A stretch of 64,000 bases of DNA from Anaerospora hongkongensis (GCF_004339805.1 NZ_SLUI01000018.1:30964-94963); one strand, 5' to 3'. Counted from the stretch's first letter, positions 9,414 to 17,560 are shown. Program-made: numbers and translations. The notes: a model not told the origin generated them from the sequence alone.

Positions 9414-10391
9414 ATGAGTAATGACAAATCCAGGCGGCAAGGTCGCTTAAGCGTGATAATTGCCGTACTAATTGTCGTGTCTCTGGTGGCATCCGGCTTT
9501 GTTTGGGCCCACAAAAAAGTACACATTACTGCAGATGGACGCAATTTAGACATACGAACTCTACATAGTAAACCTGAAGACGTGTTGGCTCAAGCGGGAA
9601 TCCAAATGGGAGACCGCGACGAATACCGGTTGTCGACTGCGAAGCTGCAAAGCGGTACCACAATTTCTGTTCACCGGGCAATTCCGGTATCAGTGATGTA
9701 CCAGGGCAAGACTGAAACAGTAACAACAGCAAAGCTTACCGCCGGGGAAGTGGCGGCAGCCATGGGAATTGCCAACCCAAATGTAAAACTTATTCCTGGT
9801 GAAGATACCCCAGTAACTGCTGATATGCTTATTAAAGTGGTTGCGATTACAGAATCCCTTGTGGATAGAGAGCTCCCTGTACTTTATCCTGTAATGCGCC
9901 AGCCTGATCCGACACTGGAGAAAGGCGAGGAACGGGTTATAGAAGAGGGGCAGGACGGTCAGAAAAGAGCAAAAATCAAATTAATATTTGAAGATGGCGT
10001 GCAAACTTCAGAACAGATTGTCGAAGAGCACGTCACGGCAGAGCCGAAAGCCAAAGTTATTCAAGTGGGCACACGGGATATGGTGGAAACTTCCCGTGGT
10101 GATCTGCGCTTCCGCCGGATTGAGCGGATGGAAGCAACGGCGTATTTACCGACTGATGGCGGCGGACATGGAATTACGGCTTCCGGTGTTCCAGCCCGTA
10201 ATGGAGTTGTTGCCGTTGATCCCCGGGTCATTCCACTGGGCAGCCGGTTGTTTATTCCCGGATATGGTCTAGCGTTGGCGGCTGATACAGGCGGCGATAT
10301 TATCGGACACAGAATCGATCTTTGTATGGAAGACGAAAGTGCCGCTTGGCGTTTTGGTCGCAGACCAGTTAAAGTTTATGTGCTGGATTAA
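9414..10391 (+). CDS. yabE: DUF348/G5/3D-domain cell-wall protein (YabE-like)
   Basis: 325 residues. A membrane anchor or signal sequence spans residues 13-32. DUF348-type repeats follow (about 40-140), then a G5 domain (about 150-225, with the region GQKRAKIKLIFEDG). The C-terminus is a 3D domain with Asp motifs ASGVPARNGVVAVDPRVIPLG and DTGGDIIGHRIDLC (the latter near 290-303), the catalytic core of lytic transglycosylase-like Rpf/Sps/YabE proteins. It should cut peptidoglycan outside the membrane. In Bacillus yabE sits between the metG-tatD genes and rnmV-ksgA, exactly as here, though polyphosphate genes have been inserted in this genome. GGGGG precedes the ATG at 9414. Symbol is by context and domain order. 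Confidence 0.85.
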   Translation: MSNDKSRRQGRLSVIIAVLIVVSLVASGFVWAHKKVHITADGRNLDIRTLHSKPEDVLAQAGIQMGDRDEYRLSTAKLQSGTTISVHRAIPVSVMYQGKTETVTTAKLTAGEVAAAMGIANPNVKLIPGEDTPVTADMLIKVVAITESLVDRELPVLYPVMRQPDPTLEKGEERVIEEGQDGQKRAKIKLIFEDGVQTSEQIVEEHVTAEPKAKVIQVGTRDMVETSRGDLRFRRIERMEATAYLPTDGGGHGITASGVPARNGVVAVDPRVIPLGSRLFIPGYGLALAADTGGDIIGHRIDLCMEDESAAWRFGRRPVKVYVLD

Positions 10392-10397
10392 TGTTAG

Positions 10398-10432
10398 AGG
10401 TTGTTGAAGGCTTGTCTTCAACAACCTTTAAC
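10398..10432 (+). terminator. Hairpin after yabE-like gene
   Basis: AGGTTGTTGAAG (10398-10409) pairs perfectly with CTTCAACAACCT (10416-10427). The T tract is short, so termination may be partial. Confidence 0.6.
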
Positions 10433-10480
10433 TTATATTGCAAAAGCATATTGCAGTATTTTTGCAGGTGAGGGAAAAGC

Positions 10481-11023
10481 ATGATACAAGAAGTGATAGT
10501 TGTTGAAGGAAAACAAGATATTGCCCGGGTCAAGCAGGCTGTAGAAGCGGAAATAATTGCTACCGGCGGATTTACGCTGGCTCCGTATACGCTGAAGAAA
10601 ATTGAACAAGCCTATACGAAACGGGGGATTATTGTTCTTACTGATCCTGATCATGCGGGCGAACGCATCCGTAAGTATTTGAGCCAGCGCTTTCCCTTGG
10701 CTAAGCATGCTTTTGTTCCACGGGAGCAGGCTTATGCAAACGATGATATTGGGATTGAGCAGGCCTCACCTGAAGCGATCAGGGCAGCTTTAAGCAAAGT
10801 TCGCTGCCATCATTTCACACCGCAGCAGGAGTTTACGCTTGCCGATATTCTCCGGGGAAATTTAAGCGGTGCTGCCGAGGCGGCTGAACGGCGGGCGCTC
10901 TTAGGGGCATCGTTAGGGATTGGCTACGCTAATGCCAAACAGTTTTTATATCGTCTTAACCATTACGGTGTAAGGCGCGACGAATTTGAGAAAGCGCTAA
11001 GCACGCTGGAGGAGCAGTTATGA
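10481..11023 (+). CDS. rnmV: Ribonuclease M5 (5S rRNA maturation)
   Basis: 180 residues with a TOPRIM domain: VVEGKQD at residues 6-12 supplies the catalytic Glu, and LTDPDHAGERIRKY near 53 the metal-binding Asp pair. RNase M5 trims 5S rRNA precursors in low-GC Gram-positives, acting with ribosomal protein L18. The length matches the family (180-190). AGGTGAGGG lies upstream of the ATG at 10481. The stop overlaps the rsmA start (ATGA), so the two are translationally coupled, as is conserved in Firmicutes. A primase or topoisomerase fragment is excluded by size and neighbours. Confidence 0.93.
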   Translation: MIQEVIVVEGKQDIARVKQAVEAEIIATGGFTLAPYTLKKIEQAYTKRGIIVLTDPDHAGERIRKYLSQRFPLAKHAFVPREQAYANDDIGIEQASPEAIRAALSKVRCHHFTPQQEFTLADILRGNLSGAAEAAERRALLGASLGIGYANAKQFLYRLNHYGVRRDEFEKALSTLEEQL

Positions 11024-11871
11024 TTCAGCCTACTATTGCCAATAAGGATGTAACCCTGCACATCGTTAAGACTTTTGGTATTCATATTACCAAAAAACTA
11101 GGCCAAAACTTTCTAATTCGAAAAGAGGTTGTTGATGGCATTGTTGCAGCAGGCTCGGTAAAAGAAGGGGATACGGTTCTGGAAATCGGTCCGGGTATCG
11201 GCACACTGACCCAGGGCTTGGCTGAAACCGGTGCGGATGTGGTTGCGGTCGAGGTAGACAAGCAGCTCATTAGTGTGCTGGCTAAAACCTTACAGGGATA
11301 TGAAAATGTGAGAGTTGTCCATGGTGACATTTTGAAACTCGACATTTCCCGGGAAATAATGGCAGAAAAGTATAAGGTTATTGCCAATTTGCCGTATTAT
11401 ATTACGACGCCGATCATTATGATGCTGCTCGAACAGCGGTTTCCTGTCGAAGTATTGGTAACGATGGTTCAAAAAGAAGTTGCTGAGCGTATGGTGGCCA
11501 AACCAGGAGGCAAAGAATATGGTTCTTTGTCGGTTGCTGTCCAGTATTATACGGAAGCTGATATTATGTTCACGGTGCCTCCGGCCTCTTTTTATCCCTC
11601 TCCTGCGGTTGAGTCGGCAGTTATTCGCTGCAAAGTACGCGAGAAACCGCCAGTGGATGTTGCAGATGAAAAGGCATTTTTCCGGATAGTCAAAGCTGCT
11701 TTTTCACAGCGGCGGAAGACGTTCAGCAATACGCTGAAAGCGGCAGGCATTGAGCCCGAATTAATTGCTAGAATGCTGGATAAAGCCGGAATAGATGGCG
11801 TCAGGCGGGGAGAAACATTATCTCTGGCTGAATTTGCCGCTGTTGCCAATGCCTGGGTGGAACTCAGATAA
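11020..11871 (+). CDS. rsmA: 16S rRNA (adenine1518/1519-N6)-dimethyltransferase
   Basis: 283 residues (KsgA). It dimethylates two adjacent adenines in helix 45 of 16S rRNA late in 30S assembly. Visible motifs are KKLGQNFLI (residues 26-34), the SAM-binding LEIGPGIGTLT near 51, VEVDKQL, and the catalytic NLPYYITTPI near 122, followed by the C-terminal region FSQRRKTFSNTLKA. All are intact and the length is normal. It starts at 11020, overlapping the rnmV stop by 4 bases. Two hairpins follow it. Confidence 0.95.
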   Translation: MIQPTIANKDVTLHIVKTFGIHITKKLGQNFLIRKEVVDGIVAAGSVKEGDTVLEIGPGIGTLTQGLAETGADVVAVEVDKQLISVLAKTLQGYENVRVVHGDILKLDISREIMAEKYKVIANLPYYITTPIIMMLLEQRFPVEVLVTMVQKEVAERMVAKPGGKEYGSLSVAVQYYTEADIMFTVPPASFYPSPAVESAVIRCKVREKPPVDVADEKAFFRIVKAAFSQRRKTFSNTLKAAGIEPELIARMLDKAGIDGVRRGETLSLAEFAAVANAWVELR

Positions 11872-11891
11872 TTATTCGAAAAGATACAAAG

Positions 11892-11941
11892 AGTGTGTCG
11901 CAAATCGCTTTTTTGAAAAGCAAATGCGACACACTTTTTTT
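11892..11941 (+). terminator. Terminator of rnmV-rsmA
   Basis: AGTGTGTCGCA (11892-11902) pairs with TGCGACACACT (11925-11935), with an inner GCTTTT/AAAAGC stem, followed by seven T residues. Confidence 0.85.
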
Positions 11942-11949
11942 GCAGATAA

Positions 11950-11979
11950 AAAACCCTGCTCTTTTGTGAGCAGGGTTTT
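11950..11979. terminator. Terminator of the glycosyltransferase gene (bidirectional form)
   Basis: AAAACCCTGCTC (11950-11961) pairs perfectly with GAGCAGGGTTTT (11968-11979), just after the stop of the minus-strand gene. Confidence 0.8.
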
Positions 11980-11983
11980 GTAT

Positions 11984-12781
11984 TCAGCTTTCTTGCTTGT
12001 TTTCCATGAATGTATCCAGCAAATCGAAGCGACGATCACTGTGATAGCCTAAATGGGTTTTATTCTGATGTTGTCGTGTACGGGGCTGGGATTGGAAAAC
12101 AGATATGGCTTCCAGACAGTCTCCAACAATTGTATCAATGATCCGGTTGGTATGAATTTGATTTTTAATGGAGGAACCTAACCGGTAATGAGGGATGGTA
12201 GTTGCTACATCTATTTTTAATTTGTGCATTCGCGCCAGGGCAAGCGGAACCGGCGGAATAGCCAGTTCACGGATGGGGATTGTTTCTAACAACCGGCGGG
12301 AAACGGCATGAGGCCCATGGGCGGGGGTGGCGAGGCCGATTTTTTTATCAAGCCCCAGTTCTTTGTTTAGATTATGACGCCATTGAAAGGTAGGGTTATA
12401 GCGTTCAATGTGGCGGGGAGGTGACGGATAGCAGTTAGTGAGAGCAATATCCAGGTGCTTTAACAGCACTCCGTCAACTAATTCCATTAAGTTCTCATTA
12501 AAAGTACCTACCATATCGCCATCTACGAAAGCGATAACATCGCTGCCCAGAGCCATAGCCACTTTAGCGCCAATTGCCCGTGGAACGTCGATTCCGAGAC
12601 AGTCGTGAAAATAAATGATTTGAAGTTTTGGCAGCCGCATTTGCAGAACTTCCTGCATAGTCGTATCTTTGGACCCGTTGGCTACAAGAATGATGTGATC
12701 AACTGGCAGTGTGCCGAGATTTTGCAGTACTGTAGGAACGCGGCCGGCCTCATTTCTTGCTGGAACGACGACGGAGATCAT
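11984..12781 (-). CDS. Family 2 glycosyltransferase
   Basis: 265 residues. The N-terminus MISVVVPARNEAGRVPTVLQ and the metal/nucleotide motif FVDGDMVG (DGD near residues 87-89) mark a GT-A fold, family GT2. There is no membrane helix, so it is probably cytoplasmic and acts at the membrane surface or on a soluble acceptor. The ATG at 12781 is chosen because GAGGTG lies 6 bases upstream; a GTG and an ATG just before it overlap that site. It faces rsmA and is divergent from yabG, so it may belong to spore or envelope sugar modification, but this is only context. Donor and acceptor sugars cannot be named. Confidence 0.72.
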   Translation of the reverse strand: MISVVVPARNEAGRVPTVLQNLGTLPVDHIILVANGSKDTTMQEVLQMRLPKLQIIYFHDCLGIDVPRAIGAKVAMALGSDVIAFVDGDMVGTFNENLMELVDGVLLKHLDIALTNCYPSPPRHIERYNPTFQWRHNLNKELGLDKKIGLATPAHGPHAVSRRLLETIPIRELAIPPVPLALARMHKLKIDVATTIPHYRLGSSIKNQIHTNRIIDTIVGDCLEAISVFQSQPRTRQHQNKTHLGYHSDRRFDLLDTFMENKQES

Positions 12782-12833
12782 TTCCATCACCTCAATAGCA
12801 ATAGAGTACGGCGCTAACTATGACCTCAAGGTG

Positions 12834-12893
12834 GCCCTACTAGCTCAGTATAAGATATGGAGCGTCCAGGCTGTTGGTCACAAGAGAATTCAA
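12834..12893 (+). pseudogene. Possible decayed tRNA-Asn remnant
   Basis: Blocks appear in the order of a tRNA-Asn(GUU): TAGCTCAG (D arm, 12841-12848), GAGCGTCC (12860-12867), GGCTGTT with the GTT anticodon (12869-12875), GGTCACA (variable/T-stem side, 12876-12882) and GAATTC (12886-12891). The 3' half of the anticodon stem and a pairable acceptor are missing, so it is not functional. The resemblance was judged by eye. Confidence 0.3.
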
Positions 12894-12993
12894 TAAAATA
12901 TAAAATCCCTTCGCAAAACGGGCATTGTATCGTCTAACAGATCATTTAGCATAAACCGTTCTGCTTCGTAATTGCGAGTGAAAACGATGCAAA

Positions 12994-13245
12994 TCCCCCT
13001 CGTATCTTTTGCCGTAAAGCTAAGATCGTTCAAATGGCATCAGATGCTAGGCGCGACGAGTACTGCAGCGGAGGCGTACTGGAAGTCCGCACCCTCATTG
13101 AAGGTGTGACTGCCAGATCACAAAACTTGTGAGAACGGGTGAGCAGCACAACGGAGGAGCAAATGCGAAGTCCTTGGCACTTTAGAGCCTTAGTACTTCG
13201 GCTTACCCTTTACGGGTACAACGCAGATGATGTCATTTCAACGGT
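12994..13245 (-). repeat. Decayed, inverted copy (A) of the composite stop-codon repeat
   Basis: Read on the minus strand, this stretch contains CTGCGTTGTACCCGTAAAGG, then AAGCCGAAGTACTAAGGC, AAAGTGCC, TACGCCTCCG, CGCCTAGCATCTG and CTTAGCTTTACGGC, in the same order as the forward copies at 27948, 29638, 32472 and 44752. Several stem pairs are broken, so it is an old copy. Together with the tRNA-like remnant it fills the 517-base gap between the divergent glycosyltransferase and yabG; no gene is seen here. Confidence 0.65.
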
Positions 13246-13298
13246 CTCTATCATAGTATGTTGTAGTGGTTATTCGGGTGTAGAGGGAGGATGCAATT

Positions 13299-14177
13299 AT
13301 GTCTGGTATCTCTGTGGGGGATCTCGTTGTTCGCAGGTCTCACGGCGGCGACATCGTCTTTAAAGTTACTGATATATTTCGCAATGAGGCATCACAAAAG
13401 GAACATTGTTACTTAAAGGGACTTCATCTGCGTTTGATGGCAGATGCACCTATTGATGATGTGGAAAAGATAAATGCAGAAGATTTACGCAATGAAATTG
13501 TTCGTATGGAAAGCATGCACAATGACACATTAAAACGAGTAATGCTGCGCCGCAGCATGGATCGTGAGAAAGTGGAGTTAAATCGCAGTGAGCAAAGCAA
13601 AAAATATAGTTTTTTTGATATTCCCGGACGGGTATTGCACTTAGATGGCGATGAAGAGTATTTAAGAATGTGTCTCAAAACGTATGGTCAGTTAAATATT
13701 GAAGCAGTTGGCCGGCATATTGACGAATCGAAACAGCCGGAGGCAGTGCCTGAGTTACTAAAAGAATTCCGGCCAGATATTCTTGTGGTGACAGGGCATG
13801 ATGCACTAACCGGCAGCAGTAAGGATATAAAAGATCTTAACAACTATCGCAATTCTAAATATTACATTCAATCTGTAATCAATGCCCGCTTATTTGAACC
13901 GTCCCGCGATGATTTGGTGATTTTCGCCGGTGCCTGCCAGTCTTATTTCGAGGCCATTTTGGCTGCAGGTGCGAACTTTGCCAGTTCGCCGACCCGGATT
14001 TTTATTCATGCCTATGATCCGGTTTTTATTGCTGAAAAGGTAGCGTTTACCCCGATAAATAAAATCGTTGATATTAATGACGCCATCACTGCATCTGTTA
14101 CTGGAATTGAAGGGGTTGGCGGGGTGGAGACCAGAGGAAAGTTCCGGCTGGGGATGCCGAAAACTGCGAATCGCTAA
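13299..14177 (+). CDS. yabG: Sporulation-specific cysteine protease YabG
   Basis: 292 residues, normal for YabG, the protease that processes spore coat (Bacillus) or cortex-lysis and coat proteins (Clostridium) during late sporulation. The N-terminal SISVGDLVVRR-like segment (ISVGDLVVRRSHGGD), HFDI-like central region and the catalytic dyad candidates VVTGHDAL (His167) and IFAGACQSYFEA (Cys213) are present. GGAGG precedes the ATG at 13299. A sigma-K-like -10 (CATAGTATG at 13252-13260) lies upstream but lacks a clear -35. Gene order rsmA...yabG is conserved in spore formers. This gene is the best single proof that the organism makes endospores. Confidence 0.93.
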   Translation: MSGISVGDLVVRRSHGGDIVFKVTDIFRNEASQKEHCYLKGLHLRLMADAPIDDVEKINAEDLRNEIVRMESMHNDTLKRVMLRRSMDREKVELNRSEQSKKYSFFDIPGRVLHLDGDEEYLRMCLKTYGQLNIEAVGRHIDESKQPEAVPELLKEFRPDILVVTGHDALTGSSKDIKDLNNYRNSKYYIQSVINARLFEPSRDDLVIFAGACQSYFEAILAAGANFASSPTRIFIHAYDPVFIAEKVAFTPINKIVDINDAITASVTGIEGVGGVETRGKFRLGMPKTANR

Positions 14178-14190
14178 CATAAATGGTTAC

Positions 14191-14220
14191 AGCTGCCTAA
14201 TTTGGCAGCTTTATTTTCTT
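14191..14220 (+). terminator. yabG terminator
   Basis: AGCTGCC (14191-14197) pairs with GGCAGCT (14204-14210), followed by TTATTTTCTT. Confidence 0.8.
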
Positions 14221-14248
14221 GACAAATAATAATCAATAATATTAATAT
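14219..14248 (+). promoter_or_regulatory. Sigma-A-like promoter of the CAP protein
   Basis: TTGACA (14219-14224), an 18-base spacer, TAATAT (14243-14248). The leader to the ATG at 14414 is about 160 bases and AT-rich. Confidence 0.5.
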
Positions 14249-14413
14249 GTAAACGTATCTTAACTATCTCTTTATTTAATGCTGAAAACCTCAAAGAAAA
14301 CATTACCAAATGCGGAAAAAGAGGATTTTTACATTAAAAGGAGAATCTTATACCGAGTGACCGAGTGTACCAGAAGTGCATATCACATTCACAATCTAGG
14401 AAGAGGAAAAACT

Positions 14414-15100
14414 ATGCAATGCACAAAATTGAGTAAATTGGTACTTTCCGGACTGTTAAGTTTCGCAGTATTAACAACATCATTTGGAGGAGCTTTCGCT
14501 ACTGCTGTTCATGCCGCTGAAGCTACTGAAGCCCAACAAGAAATACAGCAGGATGTAAAAGCTGAAGATTCCGGAAAAAGTAACAATTTGCTTGTTGGAT
14601 TGGCAGCCGTTGCTGCTATTGCAATGCTGAGTAATCATCATGGCTCTTCAACAAACGAAGCTTATAAAGCTACGACTAACTCTAACTCCACATCTGGTAC
14701 TGTTTCCTCAGCAAATTTAGCTGCTGAAGAAAAAGAAGCTCTCAACCAGCTGAATGCCGACCGCAAGGCCAATGGCCTGTCAGCGCTGAAGTCAAATTCC
14801 CAGCTGAACGGCTTAGCCCAGACTTATGCGCAGGACATGATTAACCGAGGTTTTTTCTCCCACTATAATCCGGAAGGCAAATCACCGTTTGACCGCATGC
14901 AGGCAGCGGGGATCAGCTATAATACTGCCGGTGAGAACCTGGCAATTAACAAAGATGTAACAGCTGCTGAAAAAGCATTTATGGCTAGCTCAGGCCATCG
15001 GGCAAATATCCTGAATACCACTTATACCGATGTAGGCATTGGCGTACGTCATGCTTCAGATGGATCTGTATATGTAGTGCAAGAATTTATTGGAAAATAA
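14414..15100 (+). CDS. Secreted CAP/SCP-domain protein (YkwD-like)
   Basis: 228 residues from the ATG at 14414, which has an AAGAGGAAAA purine tract upstream; the open frame extends further 5' but without signal-peptide logic. A classic signal peptide (LVLSGLLSFAVLTTSFGGAF) ends near AVHA-AEA. A second hydrophobic stretch (LLVGLAAVAAIAML) and a Ser/Thr/Asn-rich linker follow. The C-terminal CAP domain (about residues 97-228) has LNADRKANGL, SHYNPEGKSPFDRM, AGENLA, SSGHRANIL and GIGV motifs with the usual His and Glu residues. Such proteins are secreted or wall-associated; in spore formers some (YkwD, SafA-partner types) are spore-associated. Its biochemical role is unknown. Confidence 0.82.
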   Translation: MQCTKLSKLVLSGLLSFAVLTTSFGGAFATAVHAAEATEAQQEIQQDVKAEDSGKSNNLLVGLAAVAAIAMLSNHHGSSTNEAYKATTNSNSTSGTVSSANLAAEEKEALNQLNADRKANGLSALKSNSQLNGLAQTYAQDMINRGFFSHYNPEGKSPFDRMQAAGISYNTAGENLAINKDVTAAEKAFMASSGHRANILNTTYTDVGIGVRHASDGSVYVVQEFIGK

Positions 15101-15124
15101 ATAGATAAAGATAATGTTAAATAG

Positions 15125-15170
15125 AACAAGTCATGCAGAGTTAGCATCTGCATGACTTGTTTTCTATTTT
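15125..15170 (+). terminator. CAP-gene terminator
   Basis: AACAAGTCATGCAGA (15125-15139) pairs perfectly with TCTGCATGACTTGTT (15147-15161), followed by a T-rich tail. Confidence 0.88.
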
Positions 15171-15236
15171 ACGGAGAAAAAGTAATAATATATAAATGTT
15201 TATGAAAAGCTTGTGTATTGGTTACTGGCTGTAGTG

Positions 15237-15593
15237 TTAATACTGGCGGCACTTCGGACACATCGGATGGCGTCCGTGATCATATTCGTGGTTGCAGCGA
15301 GGGCAGACTTTGACAACCTTATACATGCAAAGCTTATAGAGTTTATAGCTGCAGGTGAAGGTCTTGATGCATTTTTTTTCGGTTTTGCATTTCATCTTCG
15401 GCATACAACAGTCCATATCGTAGGCCGGGTAATCATAGTCATCACATTTGTCTTCGCATTTGTCGTAATATTTAGGGGGGCATTTTTCATCACATTTGTA
15501 ATAATCTTTGTAGTCATAGTCGCAGTCGCAATCATCATGACACTTGCCGTACTTATAGTCCCACTTGGGATAATACATCTTTTGATAACTCAT
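15237..15593 (-). CDS. Tyr/Cys/Lys/Asp-rich small protein, probable spore coat component
   Basis: 118 residues; about 19 Tyr, 17 Cys and many Lys and Asp. The N-terminal half consists of short Tyr-Lys-Asp-Cys blocks (KCHDDCDCDYDYKDYYKC, DEKCPPKYYDKCEDKC); the C-terminus is a zinc-ribbon-like CPRCNHEYDHGRHPMCPKC. I do not recognise a named family. The composition resembles cross-linked coat proteins (Tyr and Cys for oxidative cross-links). The ATG at 15593 follows a good GGAGG (15602-15608). A near-exact sigma-K promoter lies 60 bases upstream, which supports mother-cell expression late in sporulation. The plus-strand frame over the same bases is a shadow. Coat function is inference. Confidence 0.7.
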   Translation of the reverse strand: MSYQKMYYPKWDYKYGKCHDDCDCDYDYKDYYKCDEKCPPKYYDKCEDKCDDYDYPAYDMDCCMPKMKCKTEKKCIKTFTCSYKLYKLCMYKVVKVCPRCNHEYDHGRHPMCPKCRQY

Positions 15594-15652
15594 TTGCGCA
15601 ATCCTCCTTATAATAAGAGACCTTCGGCATAAGCTCAACAGGCCTTTTGTTA

Positions 15653-15681
15653 TATACTATGAAGTTGCGCAGTAAAGTGTT
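15653..15681 (-). promoter_or_regulatory. Predicted sigma-K promoter
   Basis: On the minus strand: AACA (-35, 15681-15678), exactly 16 bases, then CATAGTATA (-10, 15661-15653). This matches the Bacillus consensus mACm-N16-CATAnnnTA at every fixed base and lies properly ahead of the coat-like gene. Confidence 0.6.
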
Positions 15682-15717
15682 ATGTTGACGGAAAAATATT
15701 TTGTAAAAAGGCGCTTG

Positions 15718-16569
15718 CTAAGGCTGTCTGACTCCGGGCAGCGTGAAGCCTCTGCCCATAACCTCGGCTGCATCGCTGACAATCATAAAGGCTTGTGGGT
15801 CTATGTCCTGAACTACCATCTTAATCTGTGAAATCTGGGTGAGGCTGACAACAACAAAAATGACCCGTTTATCCTGCCGGGTGAAAGCTCCTTCGCCATG
15901 AAGGATAGTAGCTCCACGGCCAACTTCTTTTAGAATGGAAGCGGCAATTTCATCCCATTTGTAGGAGACAATGAAAATAGTCTTCTTATGGTTGAAGCCT
16001 GCTACAACCTTATCGGTAAGGTTAGCGCTGACAAACATGGAGATAAGCGTCAGAATCGCTAGTTTGAGGCCAAACAGCATGGCAGAAACAAGCATGATCA
16101 CGCAATTTACTGCAAAGCCGACAACACCGAGATTGAAGGAGTAATATTTTTTTATGATACCAGCCACGATATCGAGTCCACCGCCGCTGCCGTTGACGCG
16201 AAAGATAAGCCCTGCGCCTATGCCGGAAACAATACCGCCTGTTATGGCCGACAGCAAAGGATCATCAATCGGCGCCATTGTGGAAAGAAACTTTAAGGCA
16301 TCTACGGCAAAGGAAAAAACCAGTGTCCCATAGATCGTTATAATGGTATATTCCTTGCCGAGCAGCCGATAAGCCGCATAAAGGAGCGGAATATTCATCA
16401 CAAATATTTGTAAGCCAATTGGAAATTTAAAGAGGTAGTAAAAGATAATGGCTAAGCCGCTGACCCCACCGCTGAGCAGGTGATGGGGAACAAGAAATAA
16501 GTTGATTGCTGCACTGCTGAGCACGCAGCCGAGGGCAACGATAACATACTGGAATATTTTTCTCTTCAT
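15718..16569 (-). CDS. YitT-family membrane protein (DUF161 + DUF2179)
   Basis: 283 residues from the ATG at 16569, which has GGAGGAG upstream. Five to six hydrophobic helices occupy residues 1-195 (for example VIVALGCVLSSAAINLFL and AITGGIVSGIGAGLIF), with the family glycine motif VNGSGGGLDIVAGI. The C-terminal soluble DUF2179 domain covers about 200-283 (KTIFIVSYKWDEI, GRGATILHGEGAF). Members are common in Firmicutes, in several copies; transport function is suspected but not established. In Bacillus some YitT-type proteins are forespore-expressed, which would fit the neighbourhood, but this is only suggestive. It runs toward the coat-like gene with a 124-base gap that carries the sigma-K promoter. 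Confidence 0.85.
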   Translation of the reverse strand: MKRKIFQYVIVALGCVLSSAAINLFLVPHHLLSGGVSGLAIIFYYLFKFPIGLQIFVMNIPLLYAAYRLLGKEYTIITIYGTLVFSFAVDALKFLSTMAPIDDPLLSAITGGIVSGIGAGLIFRVNGSGGGLDIVAGIIKKYYSFNLGVVGFAVNCVIMLVSAMLFGLKLAILTLISMFVSANLTDKVVAGFNHKKTIFIVSYKWDEIAASILKEVGRGATILHGEGAFTRQDKRVIFVVVSLTQISQIKMVVQDIDPQAFMIVSDAAEVMGRGFTLPGVRQP

Positions 16570-16615
16570 TAGTCTCCTCCTAAAATTAAGCGTCACCCAA
16601 ACTAACTTTATCTTA

Positions 16616-16672
16616 TCAGAAAGGTTAACTTTCTGATTGACGAAATAAGAACGGCATAGGCTTTTCTAATCA
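16616..16672. repeat. AGAAAG-type dispersed hairpin repeat, copy 1
   Basis: TCAGAAAGGTTAACTTTCTGA forms a hairpin, followed by CGAAATAAGAACGGCATAGG and CTTTTCTAAT. A second copy with a 40-base insertion is at 50154. It lies in the 286-base gap ahead of the SPOCS genes. Confidence 0.6.
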
Positions 16673-16795
16673 ATATTGTAGTAAGCACTGACTATTATTA
16701 ACCATTATTTCCTTCCTTTCCTGCCGGAAACAGGCGGTTTTCAAATTTTGTCGTAAAAACTTAGCGACATTTTTGGGGAACTCTTATATTTTTTG

Positions 16796-16824
16796 CACAT
16801 CAAACAGGACTGGCGCATATATAT
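16796..16824 (+). promoter_or_regulatory. Possible sigma-K-type promoter for the SPOCS operon
   Basis: CACA (16796-16799), 16 bases, then CATATATAT (16816-16824). The -35 and CATA match the sigma-K consensus; the last two bases of the -10 do not. Confidence 0.4.
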
Positions 16825-16855
16825 GAGTTAGAACATCACAAAGGGGGGAATTTGT

Positions 16856-17530
16856 GTGGATGATAAAGATATGCGCCCGATTAAAACTCTTCCGGATTGC
16901 ACGCTAGGAGCTTCAACAGGTCCACAAACGATAGTTGTTCGCCAGGTTGTGGCGGAAAAGGAAAAACAAAAATCTCTGGATATTCATGTGGTTGTTCCAG
17001 ACAGTAAGCCAGCAATTGAGCAAATCGTTGACGTTTTCATTAAGGACGTAGAGATTAACAGTGTAGATGTTATCACGGATAAGGTAATTGTCCGGGGCGA
17101 GTTCGAAATTAAAGCAATTTATGTAGCTTGCCTGCCTGATCGTCCGGTTCATGCGATGGAAGTAAAGCATTACAAATGGACAGTTGATATTGATATGCCG
17201 GGCGCACGCCGGGGCATGGATGCTGAAGCAACTGTTGACATCGAGTATGTCGATTATGACTTTGACGAGCACCATCATCACCACCACCATCATCGCGCCA
17301 AGAAATATACCAACTATGACAATAGCGATAATTTCTGCGACGATGACGATGATTGCCACCACCATCACCATGACCATGACTGCGATGAAAATTGCGATGA
17401 TGAAGATGATGATCGCAACCGCTGCAGAGAATTTGATGTTTCTGTTGTATTGCGGGTTAATGCGAAAGTCATGGCTGACCGCGAAGTTTTAATCAATAGC
17501 GGTACTCTTCCTACCAAACCAAAAGGGTAA
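16856..17530 (+). CDS. SipL/SPOCS-domain (DUF3794) protein with His/Asp-rich insert
   Basis: 224 residues. Residues about 40-136 and 193-215 form a SPOCS (DUF3794) domain: IEQIVDVFIKDVEINSVDVI, DKVIVRGEFEIKAIYV, then FDVSVVLRVNAKV. SPOCS domains occur in SipL and related spore-envelope proteins. Between the two halves lies an insert (137-192) with eight consecutive His (139-146), five more (168-172), several Asp runs and scattered Cys, which should bind divalent metals. The GTG at 16856 follows GGGGGG; a sigma-K-like promoter is upstream. The next gene is a paralogue 30 bases away, so they form an operon. A role in the spore surface and metal storage is inference. Confidence 0.8.
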   Translation: MDDKDMRPIKTLPDCTLGASTGPQTIVVRQVVAEKEKQKSLDIHVVVPDSKPAIEQIVDVFIKDVEINSVDVITDKVIVRGEFEIKAIYVACLPDRPVHAMEVKHYKWTVDIDMPGARRGMDAEATVDIEYVDYDFDEHHHHHHHHRAKKYTNYDNSDNFCDDDDDCHHHHHDHDCDENCDDEDDDRNRCREFDVSVVLRVNAKVMADREVLINSGTLPTKPKG

Positions 17531-17560
17531 GGAGAGACCCAGGGAAGAGGAGGGGAGAAA

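Noticed and set aside
15213..15632. Plus-strand 139-residue hydrophobic ORF antisense to the Tyr/Cys-rich gene
   Set aside because: It is the mirror of a codon pattern rich in Tyr, Lys and Asp; no ribosome site. The minus frame has a good ribosome site and a sigma-K promoter.
16913..17377. Minus-strand ORF rich in Met, Val and Ile opposite the His/Asp insert
   Set aside because: CAT/GAT/GAC runs read as ATG/ATC/GTC on the other strand, an artefact of the His/Asp codons of the SPOCS gene.
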